Assembly (NCBI RefSeq): GCF_000633395.1
Contig: NZ_AYMU01000004.1
Coordinates: forward strand, 1-64,000
From: Pseudomonas sp. PH1b
Lineage (GTDB): Bacteria > Pseudomonadota > Gammaproteobacteria > Pseudomonadales > Pseudomonadaceae
Reading direction: 5' to 3'
Length of the DNA: 64,000 bases
The notes under the pieces were generated by a model. The model saw only the letters and a program-made list of their open reading frames with translations. It had not been told where the DNA came from and did no database searches. Position 1 is the first letter of the stretch; each line of letters opens with the position of its first letter. Position numbers and translations under genes: made by a program. Of the stretch, positions 10,869 to 24,350 are shown piece after piece.

Positions 10869-11922
10869 GCTTGATCGCTACATCGGTAGCAGTGTGTTCA
10901 TGGCCATTCTTGCGGTCCTGGGGATCATCCTCGGGTTGGCCTCGCTGTTTGCCTTTATCGATGAAATGGGCAACGTCAGCGACACCTATACCGTGATCGA
11001 TGTCCTCAGCTACGTGGTTCTCACCGCGCCGCGTCGGGTCTATGAAATGCTGCCGATGGCCGGCCTGATTGGCTGCTTGATCGGCCTCGGGACCTTGGCC
11101 AGCAACAGCGAGCTGACCATCATGCGTGCCGCCGGTGTCTCGGTCGGCCGTATCGTCTGGTCGGTGATGAAGCCGATGCTGGTGCTGATGCTGGTGGGCG
11201 TGCTGGTAGGCGAATACGTGGCTCCGGCCACCGAGACCCAAGCCCAGGCCAGTCGTGCCTTGGCCCAGGGTTCTGGCGATGCGCAGAGCTCCAAGCATGG
11301 TCTGTGGCACCGCCAGGGTGATGAGTTCATCCACATCAACGCGGTGCAGCCCAACGGCCTGCTGTATGGCGTGACCCGTTACCACTTCGATGGCCAGCGC
11401 CACATGCTGTCGTCGAGCTTCTCCCGCCAGGCGCGCTTCCACGAGAACTACTGGCAGCTGACCGACGTCACCACCACCTACTTCCGTGACGGTCATACCG
11501 AAGTCATCAAAGTGCCTGAAGAGCGCTGGGACGTGGCACTGAGCCCGCAATTGCTGAGCACCGTAGTCATGGCGCCAGAGTCGCTGTCCATCAGTGGCCT
11601 GTGGGGCTACATCCACTACCTGGCCGATCAGGGCCTGAACAACGGCCGCTACTGGCTGGCATTCTGGGTCAAGGTTCTGCAGCCGCTGGTCACTGCGGCG
11701 CTGGTGTTGATGGCGATTTCCTTCATTTTCGGTCCGCTGCGTTCGGTGACCCTCGGTCAGCGGGTGTTTACCGGCGTACTGGTGGGCTTCACCTTCCGCA
11801 TTGCCCAGGACCTGCTGGGCCCTTCGAGCCTGGTGTTCGGCTTCTCGCCGCTGTTCGCGGTGCTGGTGCCGGCGGGAATCTGTGCGATTGCCGGCTTCTG
11901 GATGCTGCGTCGAGCCGGCTGA
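10861..11922 (+). CDS. lptG: LPS export system permease LptG
   Basis: LptG is the partner permease of LptF in the LPS-extracting ABC transporter. The 353-residue protein begins with GTG (MVKLDRYIGSSVFMAIL) inside the last codons of lptF, so the two are translationally coupled. It has an N-terminal membrane segment, a cytoplasmic coupling region (AAGVSVGRIVWSV), a large periplasmic domain and three C-terminal membrane segments ending AGFWMLRRAG. A strong terminator follows, closing the two-gene operon. LptB is not in this window, as usual. Confidence 0.95.
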   Translation: MVKLDRYIGSSVFMAILAVLGIILGLASLFAFIDEMGNVSDTYTVIDVLSYVVLTAPRRVYEMLPMAGLIGCLIGLGTLASNSELTIMRAAGVSVGRIVWSVMKPMLVLMLVGVLVGEYVAPATETQAQASRALAQGSGDAQSSKHGLWHRQGDEFIHINAVQPNGLLYGVTRYHFDGQRHMLSSSFSRQARFHENYWQLTDVTTTYFRDGHTEVIKVPEERWDVALSPQLLSTVVMAPESLSISGLWGYIHYLADQGLNNGRYWLAFWVKVLQPLVTAALVLMAISFIFGPLRSVTLGQRVFTGVLVGFTFRIAQDLLGPSSLVFGFSPLFAVLVPAGICAIAGFWMLRRAG

Positions 11923-11952
11923 TCCTGGGGCTTTGCCAGGGTTTCACGGCAG

Positions 11953-11981
11953 CGCCCCGGTCGACAGACCGGGGCGTTTTT
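11953..11981 (+). terminator. Rho-independent terminator of lptFG
   Basis: A 10-base-pair perfect GC-rich stem (CGCCCCGGTC at 11953-11962 with GACCGGGGCG at 11967-11976), a GACA loop and a run of five T make a textbook intrinsic terminator. Confidence 0.92.
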
Positions 11982-12008
11982 GCATTTGACAAACGCTGAC
12001 AGGCGAGC

Positions 12009-12038
12009 GTGACGCTTGTGCCGAGTATCAGGTACAAT
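12009..12038 (+). promoter_or_regulatory. Candidate promoter of lepA
   Basis: A TACAAT -10 hexamer at 12033-12038 is preceded after 18 bases by a weak GTGACG at 12009-12014. It lies about 50 bases before the lepA GTG start and directly after the lptFG terminator. Confidence 0.4.
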
Positions 12039-12090
12039 TCCCGGCTATTTTTCGGCGGGCCCTGCCTGCAGCCTTTTTGAGTGTTCATCC

Positions 12091-13890
12091 GTGAGTGATT
12101 TGAGTCATATCCGCAATTTCTCCATCATCGCCCACATTGACCATGGCAAGTCGACTCTGGCCGATCGCTTCATCCAGATGTGCGGCGGCCTGGCCGAGCG
12201 CGAAATGGAAGCCCAGGTCCTGGACTCCATGGACCTTGAGCGTGAGCGCGGGATCACCATCAAGGCCCACAGCGTCACCCTCTACTACAAGGCCAAAGAC
12301 GGCATCAGCTACCAGCTGAACTTCATCGATACCCCGGGCCACGTGGACTTCACCTATGAAGTCAGCCGTTCCCTGGCGGCCTGTGAAGGCGCCTTGCTGG
12401 TGGTCGATGCCGGCCAGGGCGTCGAAGCCCAGTCGGTTGCCAACTGCTACACCGCCATCGAGCAAGGCCTGGAAGTGATGCCGGTGCTGAACAAGATCGA
12501 CCTGCCCCAGGCCGATCCTGAGCGGGTCAAGGAAGAGATCGAGAAGATCATCGGCATCGATGCCACCGACGCCGTGACCTGCAGCGCCAAGACCGGCCTG
12601 GGCGTGGACGAGGTGCTCGAGCGCCTGGTGACCACCATTCCAGCCCCGACCGGCAACATCGAAGATCCGCTGCAGGCACTGATCATCGACTCCTGGTTCG
12701 ACAACTACCTGGGCGTTGTGTCCCTGGTGCGTGTACGCCACGGCCGGGTGAAGAAGGGCGACAAGATCCTGGTCAAATCCACCGGCAAGGTCCACCTGGT
12801 GGACAGCGTCGGCGTCTTCAACCCGAAACACACCGCCACCGCCGACCTCAAGGCCGGTGAAGTGGGCTTCATCATCGCCGGCATCAAGGACATTCACGGG
12901 GCACCGGTAGGTGACACCCTGACCCTGAGCTCGACCCCGGACGTGGAGGTGCTGCCCGGCTTCAAGCGCATCCAGCCGCAGGTCTACGCCGGCCTGTTCC
13001 CGGTCAGCTCCGACGACTTCGAGGATTTCCGCGAAGCCCTGCAGAAGCTCACCCTGAACGACTCGTCCCTGCAGTACACCCCGGAAAGCTCCGACGCCCT
13101 GGGCTTCGGCTTCCGTTGCGGGTTCCTCGGCATGCTGCACATGGAAATCATCCAGGAGCGCCTGGAGCGCGAGTACGACCTGGACCTGATCACCACTGCG
13201 CCGACGGTAATCTTCGAGCTGCTGCTGAAGAACGGTGAAACGATCTACGTCGACAACCCGTCCAAGCTTCCGGATCTGTCGGCCATCGAAGACATGCGCG
13301 AGCCGATCGTGCGGGCCAATATTCTTGTGCCGCAAGAGCACCTGGGCAACGTCATAACCCTGTGCATCGAGAAACGCGGTGTGCAGCACGACATGCTGTT
13401 CCTCGGCAGCCAGGTCCAGGTGACCTACGATCTGCCGATGAACGAAGTGGTGCTGGACTTCTTCGATCGCCTGAAATCCACCAGTCGTGGCTATGCTTCA
13501 CTGGATTACCACTTCGATCGCTACCAGTCGGCTAATCTGGTCAAGCTCGATGTACTGATCAACAGTGAGAAGGTCGACGCCCTGGCGTTGATCGTGCACC
13601 GCGACAACGCCCACTACAAAGGGCGTGCGTTGACCGAGAAGATGAAAGAACTGATTCCTCGGCAGATGTTTGACGTGGCAATCCAGGCCGCCATCGGCGG
13701 GCAGATTGTGGCGCGGACAACCGTCAAGGCCCTCAGAAAGAACGTGCTGGCCAAATGCTACGGTGGTGACGTTAGCCGTAAGCGCAAGCTGTTGGAAAAG
13801 CAGAAGGCCGGTAAGAAACGCATGAAGCAAGTGGGCAACGTGGAAATTCCACAAGAAGCCTTCCTTGCCGTGCTCAGGTTGGATAGTTAG
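12091..13890 (+). CDS. lepA: Elongation factor 4 (LepA)
   Basis: LepA/EF4 is a ribosome-associated GTPase related to EF-G that back-translocates or remodels stalled ribosomes and supports initiation. The 599-residue protein shows G1 in [11 protein letters not shown]3 in DTPGHVDF and G4 in NKIDLP. The LepA-specific C-terminal domain follows, ending in the basic segment [18 protein letters not shown]. The start is GTG 12091 ([11 protein letters not shown]), the usual Pseudomonas start; the frame is open further upstream but has no family match there. It is followed after 5 bases by lepB, the classical lep operon. Confidence 0.97.
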   Translation: MSDLSHIRNFSIIAHIDHGKSTLADRFIQMCGGLAEREMEAQVLDSMDLERERGITIKAHSVTLYYKAKDGISYQLNFIDTPGHVDFTYEVSRSLAACEGALLVVDAGQGVEAQSVANCYTAIEQGLEVMPVLNKIDLPQADPERVKEEIEKIIGIDATDAVTCSAKTGLGVDEVLERLVTTIPAPTGNIEDPLQALIIDSWFDNYLGVVSLVRVRHGRVKKGDKILVKSTGKVHLVDSVGVFNPKHTATADLKAGEVGFIIAGIKDIHGAPVGDTLTLSSTPDVEVLPGFKRIQPQVYAGLFPVSSDDFEDFREALQKLTLNDSSLQYTPESSDALGFGFRCGFLGMLHMEIIQERLEREYDLDLITTAPTVIFELLLKNGETIYVDNPSKLPDLSAIEDMREPIVRANILVPQEHLGNVITLCIEKRGVQHDMLFLGSQVQVTYDLPMNEVVLDFFDRLKSTSRGYASLDYHFDRYQSANLVKLDVLINSEKVDALALIVHRDNAHYKGRALTEKMKELIPRQMFDVAIQAAIGGQIVARTTVKALRKNVLAKCYGGDVSRKRKLLEKQKAGKKRMKQVGNVEIPQEAFLAVLRLDS

Positions 13891-13895
13891 GTCCT

Positions 13896-14750
13896 ATGTC
13901 ACTAAATTTCCCGCTGTTGCTGGTCATCGCTGTCTTTGTCTGCGGTCTCTTGGCGTTGCTCGACCTGGTGTTTCTGGCACCGCGTCGGCGCACGGCCATT
14001 GCCAACTATCAGGGCAGCGTCAGCCAGCCGGACGGGCTGGTGGTCGAAAAGCTCGGCAAGGAACCGCTGCTGGTTGAATACGGCAAGTCGTTCTTTCCGG
14101 TGCTGTTCATCGTCCTGGTGCTGCGTTCGTTCCTGGTGGAACCGTTCCAGATTCCCTCGGGCTCGATGAAACCGACCCTGGATGTGGGCGACTTCATCCT
14201 GGTGAACAAGTTTTCTTACGGGATCCGCCTGCCGGTGATCGACAAGAAAGTCATCGAGGTGGGTGATCCGCAGCGCGGCGATGTGATGGTGTTCCGCTAC
14301 CCAAGCGACCCGAACGTCAACTACATCAAGCGTGTAGTGGGCCTGCCGGGGGATGAAGTGCGCTACACCAGCGACAAGCACCTGTTCGTCAACGGTCAGC
14401 CGGTGGCAGAGCAGTTGGTCGGGGCTGAACCTGGCACCCTGGGCAGCGCGGAGCTGTACAAGGAAAAACTCGGCGAGGCCGAGCACCTGATCCGCAAGGA
14501 AATGAGCCGCTACCGCGCGACTCCGGACGGCCGTTGGGTGGTGCCTGCCGGGCACTACTTCATGATGGGCGACAACCGCGACAACTCCAACGACAGTCGC
14601 TACTGGGACGATCCGAGTATTCCCAAGGACCTGCTGGGCATGGTTCCCGACAAGAATATCGTCGGCAAGGCCTTCGCAGTCTGGATGAGCTGGCCCGAAC
14701 CGAAACTCAGCCACCTGCCGAATTTCTCGCGGGTTGGTCTGATCAAGTAA
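13896..14750 (+). CDS. lepB: Signal peptidase I
   Basis: LepB cleaves signal peptides from exported proteins in the periplasmic face of the inner membrane. The 284-residue protein has two N-terminal membrane segments (residues about 5-25 and 62-80), then the S26 motifs: box B with the nucleophile serine in FQIPSGSMKPTL, box D with the general-base lysine in NYIKRVVGLPGD, and box E in GHYFMMGDNRDNSNDSR. It lies 5 bases after lepA. In other pseudomonads a small DUF4845 gene normally follows; here only a possible remnant is present. Confidence 0.97.
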   Translation: MSLNFPLLLVIAVFVCGLLALLDLVFLAPRRRTAIANYQGSVSQPDGLVVEKLGKEPLLVEYGKSFFPVLFIVLVLRSFLVEPFQIPSGSMKPTLDVGDFILVNKFSYGIRLPVIDKKVIEVGDPQRGDVMVFRYPSDPNVNYIKRVVGLPGDEVRYTSDKHLFVNGQPVAEQLVGAEPGTLGSAELYKEKLGEAEHLIRKEMSRYRATPDGRWVVPAGHYFMMGDNRDNSNDSRYWDDPSIPKDLLGMVPDKNIVGKAFAVWMSWPEPKLSHLPNFSRVGLIK

Positions 14751-14757
14751 TCACACA

Positions 14758-14789
14758 CGGCGCTGTTGAACACAGCGCCGAATGCTTTT
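14758..14789 (+). terminator. Hairpin after lepB
   Basis: A perfect 9-base-pair stem (CGGCGCTGT at 14758-14766 with ACAGCGCCG at 14772-14780) and a short downstream TTTT form a terminator-like structure 7 bases after the lepB stop. Confidence 0.6.
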
Positions 14790-14904
14790 CTGGCTCTTGT
14801 ATAAAACGGACCTGCCTTGGCGCAGCCCGTAACAGCCTTATCGCCAGAAGCATGCAGTCAACGATATTCAGGATGTGGATTTGAACACAGCGTTAATTGC
14901 CACC
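14782..14904 (+). pseudogene. Possible decayed remnant of the DUF4845 gene between lepB and rnc
   Basis: Between lepB and rnc there are only 216 bases and no intact gene. One frame from 14782 reads a short hydrophobic start (MLFWLLYK), a stop at 14830, and then KHAVNDIQDVDLNTALIA at 14848-14901. That last stretch resembles, from memory, the core of the small membrane protein (DUF4845) that usually occupies this slot in Pseudomonas. Sequence after it does not continue the family. Chance resemblance is possible, and no alignment was run. Confidence 0.3.
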
Positions 14905-14966
14905 CGCTCCCCGTGCGCGGCCCCTAGGATGGCGAGTTTCGGCGACGAAACCAGCGTGGGTAAACC

Positions 14967-15648
14967 GTGAGCGTTTCTTTGAGCCGTCTCGAGCGTCAGC
15001 TCGGTTATACCTTCAAGGACCAGGAACTGATGCTCCTGGCTCTCACTCACCGCAGCTTTGCCGGGCGCAACAACGAGCGCCTGGAGTTTCTCGGTGATGC
15101 CATTCTCAATTTTGTTGCCGGCGAGGCGCTATTCGAGCGCTTTCCCCAGGCTCGCGAAGGCCAGTTGTCGCGTTTGCGCGCGCGCCTGGTGAAAGGTGAA
15201 ACACTGGCGGTACTGGCCCGTGGTTTCGACCTGGGCGAATACCTGCGCCTGGGTTCCGGTGAGTTGAAGAGCGGCGGTTTTCGTCGTGAATCGATCCTCG
15301 CCGATGCCCTGGAAGCCCTGATTGGTGCGATCTACCTGGACGCCGGCATGGAAACTGCCCGTGACCGTGTCCTGTCCTGGCTGACCTCGGAGTTCGAGAG
15401 CCTGACCCTGGTGGACACCAACAAGGACCCCAAGACCCGGCTGCAGGAGTTCCTCCAGTCCCGCGCCTGTGAACTGCCACGCTATGAAGTGGTGGATATC
15501 CAGGGCGAACCGCACTGCCGGACATTCTTCGTTGAATGTGAAGTCACCTTATTGAATGAAAAAAGCCGAGGTCAGGGTATGAGCCGTCGTATTGCCGAAC
15601 AGGTAGCGGCCGCCGCAGCACTGATTGCCCTGGGCGTGGAGAATGGCC

Positions 15649-15656
<8 letters not shown>
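14967..15656 (+). CDS. rnc: Ribonuclease III
   Basis: RNase III cleaves double-stranded RNA in rRNA maturation and mRNA turnover. The 229-residue protein has the signature [14 protein letters not shown] with catalytic Glu and Asp (about residues 36-49), a second acidic cluster in [16 protein letters not shown] (about 112-127), and a C-terminal double-stranded RNA-binding domain ([13 protein letters not shown] to the end). The start is GTG 14967. It overlaps era by 8 bases. Confidence 0.97.
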
Positions 15657-16551
<895 letters not shown>

Positions 16552-16556
16552 GACCT

Positions 16557-16610
16557 TTCGCCGGCCAGCCGGCTCCTACACCTACCCGTAGGAGCCGGCT
16601 GGCCGGCGAA
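16557..16610. repeat. REP palindrome, GCCGGCCAGCCGGCTCCTAC type
   Basis: A 23-base perfect inverted repeat (16557-16579 with 16588-16610) separated by 8 bases lies between era and recO. Its GTAGGAGCCGGCTGGCCGG arm is the common Pseudomonas repetitive extragenic palindrome, and a variant recurs near 44404. It may also stabilise or end the rnc-era message. Confidence 0.85.
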
Positions 16611-16669
16611 CCGCTTCACCTCCTTCTCCGGACCCGGTTCCCTCTCTTGCCCTGAGATCCCCCGCAACC

Positions 16670-17359
16670 ATGTCCAGCAACGCCCCTGTCGGCCAACTCG
16701 CCTACGTCCTGCACAGCCGCGCCTACCGCGAAAGCAGCGCCCTGGTGGACTTCCTCACCCCTCAAGGCCGCCTGCGTGCCGTGCTGCGCAGTGCCCGGGG
16801 CAAGGCCGGGACCTTGGCGCGGCCCTTCGTGCCCCTGGAAGTCGAGTTTCGCGGGCGCGGGGAGCTGAAGAACGTCGGGCGCATGGAGAGCGCAGGGATC
16901 GCTTCCTGGCTCAATGGCGAGGCGCTGTTCAGCGGCCTCTACCTGAACGAACTGCTGATTCGCCTGCTGCCGGCGGAAGACCCGCACCCGGCGGTGTTCG
17001 AGCATTACGCCGCCACTTTGCTGGCCCTGGCCGAAGGCCGTCCCCTGGAGCCTTTGCTGCGGGCTTTTGAGTGGCGGCTGCTGGACGACCTGGGCTACGG
17101 CTTTGCCCTGGACAGCGACATCCATGGCGCGCCCATTGCCGCCGACGGCCTGTACCGGTTGCAGGTGGATGCCGGGCTGGAGCAGGTGTTCCTGTTGCAG
17201 CCGGGGCTGTTCAACGGCACCGAGCTGCTGGCCATGGCCGAAGCCGACTGGAGCGCGCCTGGTGCGCTGTCGGCGGCCAAGCGCTTGATGCGTCAGGCAC
17301 TGGCGGTGCACCTGGGCGGCCGGCCACTGGTCAGTCGCGAGTTGTTTCGCAAGCCCTAG
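16670..17359 (+). CDS. recO: DNA repair protein RecO
   Basis: RecO works with RecR in the RecFOR pathway to load RecA on gapped DNA coated with single-strand-binding protein. The 229-residue protein has the N-terminal OB-fold ([20 protein letters not shown] and [12 protein letters not shown]) and the helical C-terminal half with [12 protein letters not shown] and the [11 protein letters not shown] segment. It follows era and precedes pdxJ as in most proteobacteria. Confidence 0.95.
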   Translation: MSSNAPVGQLAYVLHSRAYRESSALVDFLTPQGRLRAVLRSARGKAGTLARPFVPLEVEFRGRGELKNVGRMESAGIASWLNGEALFSGLYLNELLIRLLPAEDPHPAVFEHYAATLLALAEGRPLEPLLRAFEWRLLDDLGYGFALDSDIHGAPIAADGLYRLQVDAGLEQVFLLQPGLFNGTELLAMAEADWSAPGALSAAKRLMRQALAVHLGGRPLVSRELFRKP

Positions 17360-17408
17360 TCTCCCCGTATGCTGTGCGCCGAATCTTCATTTTTTCAGGA
17401 GCGCTTCC

Positions 17409-18152
17409 GTGACCACCAGCAATCGCATTCTTCTTGGCGTGAACATCGACCACGTTGCCACCCTGCGCCAGGCCCGGGGCACCCGTTACCCTGATCCGGT
17501 CAAGGCAGCGCTGGACGCCGAAGAGGCGGGCGCCGACGGCATCACCGTGCACCTGCGCGAAGATCGCCGGCATATCCAGGAGCGCGACGTACTGGTGCTC
17601 AAGGACGTGCTGCAGACCCGGATGAACTTCGAGATGGGGGTCACCGAGGAAATGATGGCCTTTGCCGAACGCATCCGCCCGGCGCACATCTGCCTGGTGC
17701 CGGAAACCCGGCAGGAGCTGACCACCGAAGGTGGCCTCGACGTCGCCGGACAAGAGGCACGGATCAAGGCCGCGGTGGAGCGGTTGTCGAAAATCGGTTC
17801 CGAGGTGTCCCTGTTCATCGACGCCGACGAGCGCCAGATCGAAGCCTCGAAACGGGTCGGTGCACCGGCCATCGAACTGCACACCGGGCGTTACGCCGAT
17901 GCCCAGACCCCGAGCGAAGTGGCGGACGAACTGCAGCGCATCGTCGACGGTGTGGCGGTGGGCCTGGCCCAGGGCCTGATCGTCAATGCCGGCCACGGCC
18001 TGCATTACCACAACGTCGAGGCGGTGGCGGCGATCAACGGCATCAATGAGTTGAACATCGGCCACGCCCTGGTGGCCCATGCATTGTTCGTCGGTTTCAA
18101 GGGCGCAGTAGCCGAGATGAAGGCGCTGATCCTGGCCGCTGCCAAGGCCTGA
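17409..18152 (+). CDS. pdxJ: Pyridoxine 5'-phosphate synthase
   Basis: PdxJ condenses 1-deoxyxylulose 5-phosphate with 3-amino-2-oxopropyl phosphate in the last ring-forming step of vitamin B6 synthesis. The 247-residue TIM-barrel protein shows [21 protein letters not shown] at the N-terminus, [15 protein letters not shown], the active-site Glu in [10 protein letters not shown] and the phosphate-binding [10 protein letters not shown] near the end. The start is GTG 17409 with AGGAG 7 bases upstream. Confidence 0.96.
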   Translation: MTTSNRILLGVNIDHVATLRQARGTRYPDPVKAALDAEEAGADGITVHLREDRRHIQERDVLVLKDVLQTRMNFEMGVTEEMMAFAERIRPAHICLVPETRQELTTEGGLDVAGQEARIKAAVERLSKIGSEVSLFIDADERQIEASKRVGAPAIELHTGRYADAQTPSEVADELQRIVDGVAVGLAQGLIVNAGHGLHYHNVEAVAAINGINELNIGHALVAHALFVGFKGAVAEMKALILAAAKA

Positions 18153-18275
18153 GGCAAGGCTACTCGGCAGTCGCCGCAGGCAGATGGCGACAGATTGCTG
18201 CAGGCGCTGGAGCCTGCAGCGGTTCGAGCCGCCGCTGTTCCGGCGGCGGCAGCTATCAACAGGGCGTGAGCGGTT

Positions 18276-19895
<1,620 letters not shown>

Positions 19896-20022
19896 TTATA
19901 GGGCGAGGGGGCCAGGCCGACATTCGGAGGCACCCGGGATTGGGTTTCGAGTGCCGATGCCAGCGGTTTACGTTAGAATGCACGGCCTCAAAGCACACCC
20001 CCTTCCCGAGGCTGTCCCGAAG

Positions 20023-23000
20023 ATGTTGATCCTGCGCGGCGCTCCTGCCCTTTCTGCCTTTCGCCACAGCAAACTCCTTGAGCAACTGAGCCAGAAGATC
20101 CCGGCTGTCAGTGGCCTGTATGCTGAATTCGCTCACTTCGCCGAGGTTACCGGCGTCCTGACCGGCGACGAACAGCAGGTGCTAGCGCGCCTTCTGAAGT
20201 ACGGCCCCAGCGTTCCGGTACAAGAACCTGCAGGTCGCCTGTTCCTGGTCCTGCCGCGTTTCGGCACCATCTCGCCCTGGTCGAGCAAGGCCAGCGACAT
20301 CGCCCGCAACTGCGGCCTGAGCAAGATCCAGCGCCTGGAGCGCGGTATTGCCTTCTATGTGGCCGGAGAATTCAGCGATGCCGACGCGCAACTGATCGCC
20401 GACCTGCTGCACGACCGCATGACCCAGATCGTGGTGGCCAACCTGGACCAGGCTGCCGGCCTGTTCAGCCACGCCGAGCCCAAGCCGCTGACCGCCATCG
20501 ACCTCCTCGGTGGTGGCCGCGCAGCCCTGGAGAAGGCCAACGTCGAGCTGGGCCTGGCCCTGGCCGAAGACGAGATCGACTACCTGGTCAACGCCTTCCA
20601 GGGGCTCAAGCGCAACCCCCACGACATCGAACTGATGATGTTCGCCCAGGCCAACTCCGAGCACTGCCGCCACAAGATCTTCAACGCCAGTTGGGACATC
20701 GACGGCCAGAGCCAGGAAAAATCCCTGTTCGGCATGATCAAGAACACCTACCAGATGCACAGTGAAGGTGTGCTGTCCGCGTACAAGGACAACGCCTCGG
20801 TGATCGTGGGCAACGTTGCCGGTCGCTTCTTCCCGGACCCTGAGACCCGCCAGTACGGCGCGGTACAGGAGCCTGTGCACATCCTGATGAAGGTCGAGAC
20901 CCACAACCACCCGACCGCCATTGCCCCATTCCCGGGTGCTTCCACCGGCTCCGGTGGCGAGATCCGCGACGAAGGCGCTACCGGTCGTGGCGCCAAGCCC
21001 AAGGCCGGCCTGACCGGGTTCACCGTTTCCAACCTGCAGATCCCGGGTTTCGAGCAGCCGTGGGAAGTGCCTTACGGCAAGCCCGAGCGCATCGTTACCG
21101 CGCTGGACATCATGATCGAAGGCCCGCTGGGCGGCGCCGCGTTCAACAACGAATTCGGCCGTCCGGCCCTGACCGGCTACTTCCGTACCTTCGAGCAGTC
21201 GATCACCACCCCCCGTGGCGACGAGGTTCGCGGTTACCACAAGCCGATCATGCTGGCGGGCGGCATGGGTAACATCCGTGCCGAACACGTGCAGAAGGGC
21301 GAGATCGAGGTCGGCTCCAAGCTGATCGTCCTCGGTGGCCCGGCCATGCTGATCGGCCTGGGCGGCGGCGCTGCTTCCTCGATGGCCACCGGCACCAGCT
21401 CGGCCGACCTGGACTTCGCTTCGGTACAGCGCGAAAACCCGGAAATGGAACGCCGCTGCCAGGAGGTCATCGACCGTTGCTGGCAATTGGGTGACAAGAA
21501 CCCCATCAGCTTCATCCACGACGTGGGTGCCGGCGGCCTGTCCAACGCCTTCCCCGAGCTGGTCAACGATGGCGACCGTGGTGGGCGTTTCGAGCTGCGC
21601 AATATTCCCAATGACGAGCCGGGCATGGCGCCCCACGAGATCTGGTCCAACGAATCCCAGGAGCGTTATGTGCTGGCGGTGGGCGCGGCCGATTTCGAGC
21701 GCTTCAAAGCCATCTGCGAGCGCGAGCGCTGCCCGTTCGCGGTAGTCGGCGAAGCCACTGCCGAGCCGCAGTTGACCGTGACTGACAGCCACTTCGGCAA
21801 CAGCCCGGTGGACATGCCCCTCGAAGTGCTGCTGGGCAAGGCCCCGCGCATGCACCGCTCGGCGGTTCGCGAGAACGAGTTGGGCGACGATTTCGATCCG
21901 TCGACCCTGGACATCGCCGACAGCGTCGAGCGCGTCCTGCATCACCCGGCCGTGGCCAGCAAGAGCTTCCTGATCACCATCGGCGACCGCACCATCACCG
22001 GCCTCGTGGCCCGTGACCAGATGGTCGGCCCGTGGCAGGTCCCGGTGGCTGACGTTGCCGTCACCGCCACCAGCTTCGATGTCTACACCGGCGAAGCCAT
22101 GGCCATGGGCGAGCGCACTCCGCTGGCCCTGCTGGACGCTCCGGCCTCGGGCCGCATGGCCATCGGCGAAACCCTGACCAACATCGCCGCTTCGCGGATC
22201 AACAAGATCTCCGACATCAAACTGTCGGCCAACTGGATGTCCGCTGCCGGTCACCCAGGTGAAGACGCGCGCCTGTACGACACCGTCAAAGCGGTCGGCA
22301 TGGAGCTGTGCCCTGAGCTGGGCCTGACCATTCCGGTGGGCAAGGACTCGATGTCCATGGCCACCCGCTGGAGCGATGAAGGCGCAGACAAGAGCGTGAC
22401 CTCGCCGCTGTCGCTGATCGTGACCGGTTTCGCCCCGGTGGCGGACATCCGTCAGACCCTGACCCCAGAGCTGCGCATGGACAAGGGCATCACCGACCTG
22501 ATCCTGATCGACCTCGGTCGCGGACAGAACCGCATGGGCGCCTCGATTCTCGCGCAGACCCACGGCAAGCTCGGCAAGCAGGCTCCGGACGTCGACGACG
22601 CCGAAGACCTCAAGGCTTTCTTTGCGGTGATCCAGGGCCTCAACGCCGACGGTCACCTGCTGGCCTACCACGACCGCTCCGACGGTGGTCTGCTGGTCAG
22701 CACCGTGGAAATGGCCTTCGCCGGCCATTGCGGCCTGAGCCTGAACCTCGACGGCCTGGCGGAAACTTCCGCGGAAATCGCCGCGATCCTGTTCAACGAA
22801 GAGTTGGGCGCGGTGATCCAGGTTCGCCAGGATGCCACTGCGGACGTACTGGCCCAGTTCAGCGCTGCCGGCCTGGGCGACTGCGTGGCGGTGATCGGCC
22901 AGCCGGTCAACAACGGTCACATCAATATCGAGTTCAACGGCGAAAGCGTGTTTGCCGGTGAGCGTCGTTTGCTGCAACGCCAGTGGGCCGAGACCAGCTA

Positions 23001-23919
23001 CCAGATCCAGCGCCTGCGGGACAACGCCGATTGCGCCGAACAAGAGTTCGACGTGCTGCTGGAGGAAGACAACCCGGGCCTGAGCGTCAAGCTGGGCTTC
23101 GACGTCAACCAGGACATCGCCGCGCCTTATATCAAGAAGGGCGTGCGTCCCCAGGTGGCGGTCCTGCGTGAGCAGGGCGTCAATGGCCAGGTGGAAATGG
23201 CTGCAGCGTTCGATCGTGCCGGTTTCAACGCGATCGATGTGCACATGAGCGACATCCTCGCCGGTCGGGTCGACCTCAACGAGTTCAAGGGCATGGTCGC
23301 CTGCGGCGGCTTCTCCTATGGCGACGTCCTGGGTGCCGGTGAAGGCTGGGCCAAATCGGCGCTGTTCAACAGCCGCGCCCGCGATGCCTTCCAGGGCTTC
23401 TTCGAGCGCAACGACACCTTCACCCTGGGTGTGTGCAACGGTTGCCAGATGATGTCCAACCTGCACGAGCTGATCCCGGGCAGCGAGTTCTGGCCGCACT
23501 TCGTGCGTAACCGTTCCGAGCAGTTCGAGGCCCGGGTGGCGATGGTCCAGGTTCAGGAGTCGAACTCGATCTTCCTGCAGGGCATGGCCGGTTCGCGGAT
23601 GCCGATCGCCATCGCCCACGGCGAAGGCCATGCGGAATTCGAGAGCGAGGAAGCCTTGCTGGAAGCCGACCTGTCCGGTTGCGTGGCCCTGCGCTTCGTC
23701 GACAACCATGGCAAGGTCACCGAGCGTTACCCGGCCAACCCGAACGGTTCGCCACGGGGCATCACCGGCCTGACCAGCCGCGACGGCCGCGTCACCATCA
23801 TGATGCCGCACCCTGAGCGAGTGTTCCGTGCCGTGCAGAACTCCTGGCGTCCGGAAGAGTGGAACGAAGATGCGGCGTGGATGCGCATGTTCCGCAACGC
23901 TCGCGTCTGGGTGAACTGA
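20023..23919 (+). CDS. purL: Phosphoribosylformylglycinamidine synthase
   Basis: PurL converts FGAR to FGAM with glutamine and ATP, the fourth step of purine synthesis. The 1298-residue protein is the large single-chain form found in gamma-proteobacteria. It has the N-terminal PurS-like part, two AIRS-type ATP-binding halves ([17 protein letters not shown] and [15 protein letters not shown]) and a C-terminal glutaminase with the nucleophile cysteine in [10 protein letters not shown] and the His in [11 protein letters not shown]. The ATG at 20023 was chosen because it begins the family sequence [21 protein letters not shown] hexamer at 19974-19979 may be its -10. It diverges from mltF. Confidence 0.97.
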   Translation: MLILRGAPALSAFRHSKLLEQLSQKIPAVSGLYAEFAHFAEVTGVLTGDEQQVLARLLKYGPSVPVQEPAGRLFLVLPRFGTISPWSSKASDIARNCGLSKIQRLERGIAFYVAGEFSDADAQLIADLLHDRMTQIVVANLDQAAGLFSHAEPKPLTAIDLLGGGRAALEKANVELGLALAEDEIDYLVNAFQGLKRNPHDIELMMFAQANSEHCRHKIFNASWDIDGQSQEKSLFGMIKNTYQMHSEGVLSAYKDNASVIVGNVAGRFFPDPETRQYGAVQEPVHILMKVETHNHPTAIAPFPGASTGSGGEIRDEGATGRGAKPKAGLTGFTVSNLQIPGFEQPWEVPYGKPERIVTALDIMIEGPLGGAAFNNEFGRPALTGYFRTFEQSITTPRGDEVRGYHKPIMLAGGMGNIRAEHVQKGEIEVGSKLIVLGGPAMLIGLGGGAASSMATGTSSADLDFASVQRENPEMERRCQEVIDRCWQLGDKNPISFIHDVGAGGLSNAFPELVNDGDRGGRFELRNIPNDEPGMAPHEIWSNESQERYVLAVGAADFERFKAICERERCPFAVVGEATAEPQLTVTDSHFGNSPVDMPLEVLLGKAPRMHRSAVRENELGDDFDPSTLDIADSVERVLHHPAVASKSFLITIGDRTITGLVARDQMVGPWQVPVADVAVTATSFDVYTGEAMAMGERTPLALLDAPASGRMAIGETLTNIAASRINKISDIKLSANWMSAAGHPGEDARLYDTVKAVGMELCPELGLTIPVGKDSMSMATRWSDEGADKSVTSPLSLIVTGFAPVADIRQTLTPELRMDKGITDLILIDLGRGQNRMGASILAQTHGKLGKQAPDVDDAEDLKAFFAVIQGLNADGHLLAYHDRSDGGLLVSTVEMAFAGHCGLSLNLDGLAETSAEIAAILFNEELGAVIQVRQDATADVLAQFSAAGLGDCVAVIGQPVNNGHINIEFNGESVFAGERRLLQRQWAETSYQIQRLRDNADCAEQEFDVLLEEDNPGLSVKLGFDVNQDIAAPYIKKGVRPQVAVLREQGVNGQVEMAAAFDRAGFNAIDVHMSDILAGRVDLNEFKGMVACGGFSYGDVLGAGEGWAKSALFNSRARDAFQGFFERNDTFTLGVCNGCQMMSNLHELIPGSEFWPHFVRNRSEQFEARVAMVQVQESNSIFLQGMAGSRMPIAIAHGEGHAEFESEEALLEADLSGCVALRFVDNHGKVTERYPANPNGSPRGITGLTSRDGRVTIMMPHPERVFRAVQNSWRPEEWNEDAAWMRMFRNARVWVN

Positions 23920-23924
23920 GGCTG

Positions 23925-24236
23925 ATGTACAAGCTCAGCTTCTTCGTGCCTCCCAGCCATGTGGAGCAGGTCAAGAATGCCGTGTTCGCCGCCGGTGGCG
24001 GCCGAATCGGTGATTATGACCAGTGCGCCTGGCAGGTGCTCGGCCAGGGGCAGTTCCGCCCGTTGGACGGCAGCCAGCCGTTTCTCGGGCAGACCGGCCT
24101 GGTGGAGCATGTGGAGGAGTGGAAGGTCGAGCTGGTGGTGGCCGATGAACTGATCCGCAGTGTGGTGATGGCCCTCAAGCAGAGCCATCCCTACGAGACG
24201 CCGGCCTATGAGGTGTGGCGCCTGGAAACGTTCTGA
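23925..24236 (+). CDS. Small NIF3/YqfO-like (CutA-fold) protein
   Basis: This 103-residue protein matches the stand-alone form of the insert domain of YqfO/NIF3 proteins: MYKLSFFVPPSHVEQVKNAV at the start, WQVLGQGQFRPL in the middle and SHPYETPAYEVWRLE at the end, the last being the family hallmark. The fold is a PII/CutA-like trimer; the biochemical role is unknown. It begins 5 bases after purL and ends before a strong terminator, so it is probably co-transcribed with purL. Confidence 0.85.
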   Translation: MYKLSFFVPPSHVEQVKNAVFAAGGGRIGDYDQCAWQVLGQGQFRPLDGSQPFLGQTGLVEHVEEWKVELVVADELIRSVVMALKQSHPYETPAYEVWRLETF

Positions 24237-24250
24237 AGCTATCCACAGAC

Positions 24251-24290
24251 AAAAAGCCCGCTGAACCGGAAACGGTCAGCGGGCTTTTTT
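24251..24290. terminator. Bidirectional terminator after purL operon
   Basis: A 14-base-pair stem (24251-24264 with 24276-24289, AGCCCGCTGA core) is flanked by A and T tracts. It serves the purL transcript and could also end the nagE transcript arriving on the other strand. Confidence 0.9.
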
Positions 24291-24350
24291 ATGCCCAGGG
24301 AGCGAGCGCCAGCCGCAGGCTGTGCATCAGGCTGGCGAGGCGCCTGCGCC

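Noticed and set aside
20182..23811. A 1209-codon minus-strand open frame opposite purL
   Set aside because: Shadow of purL in high-GC sequence; no ribosome binding site and no motif, while purL has all its catalytic blocks.
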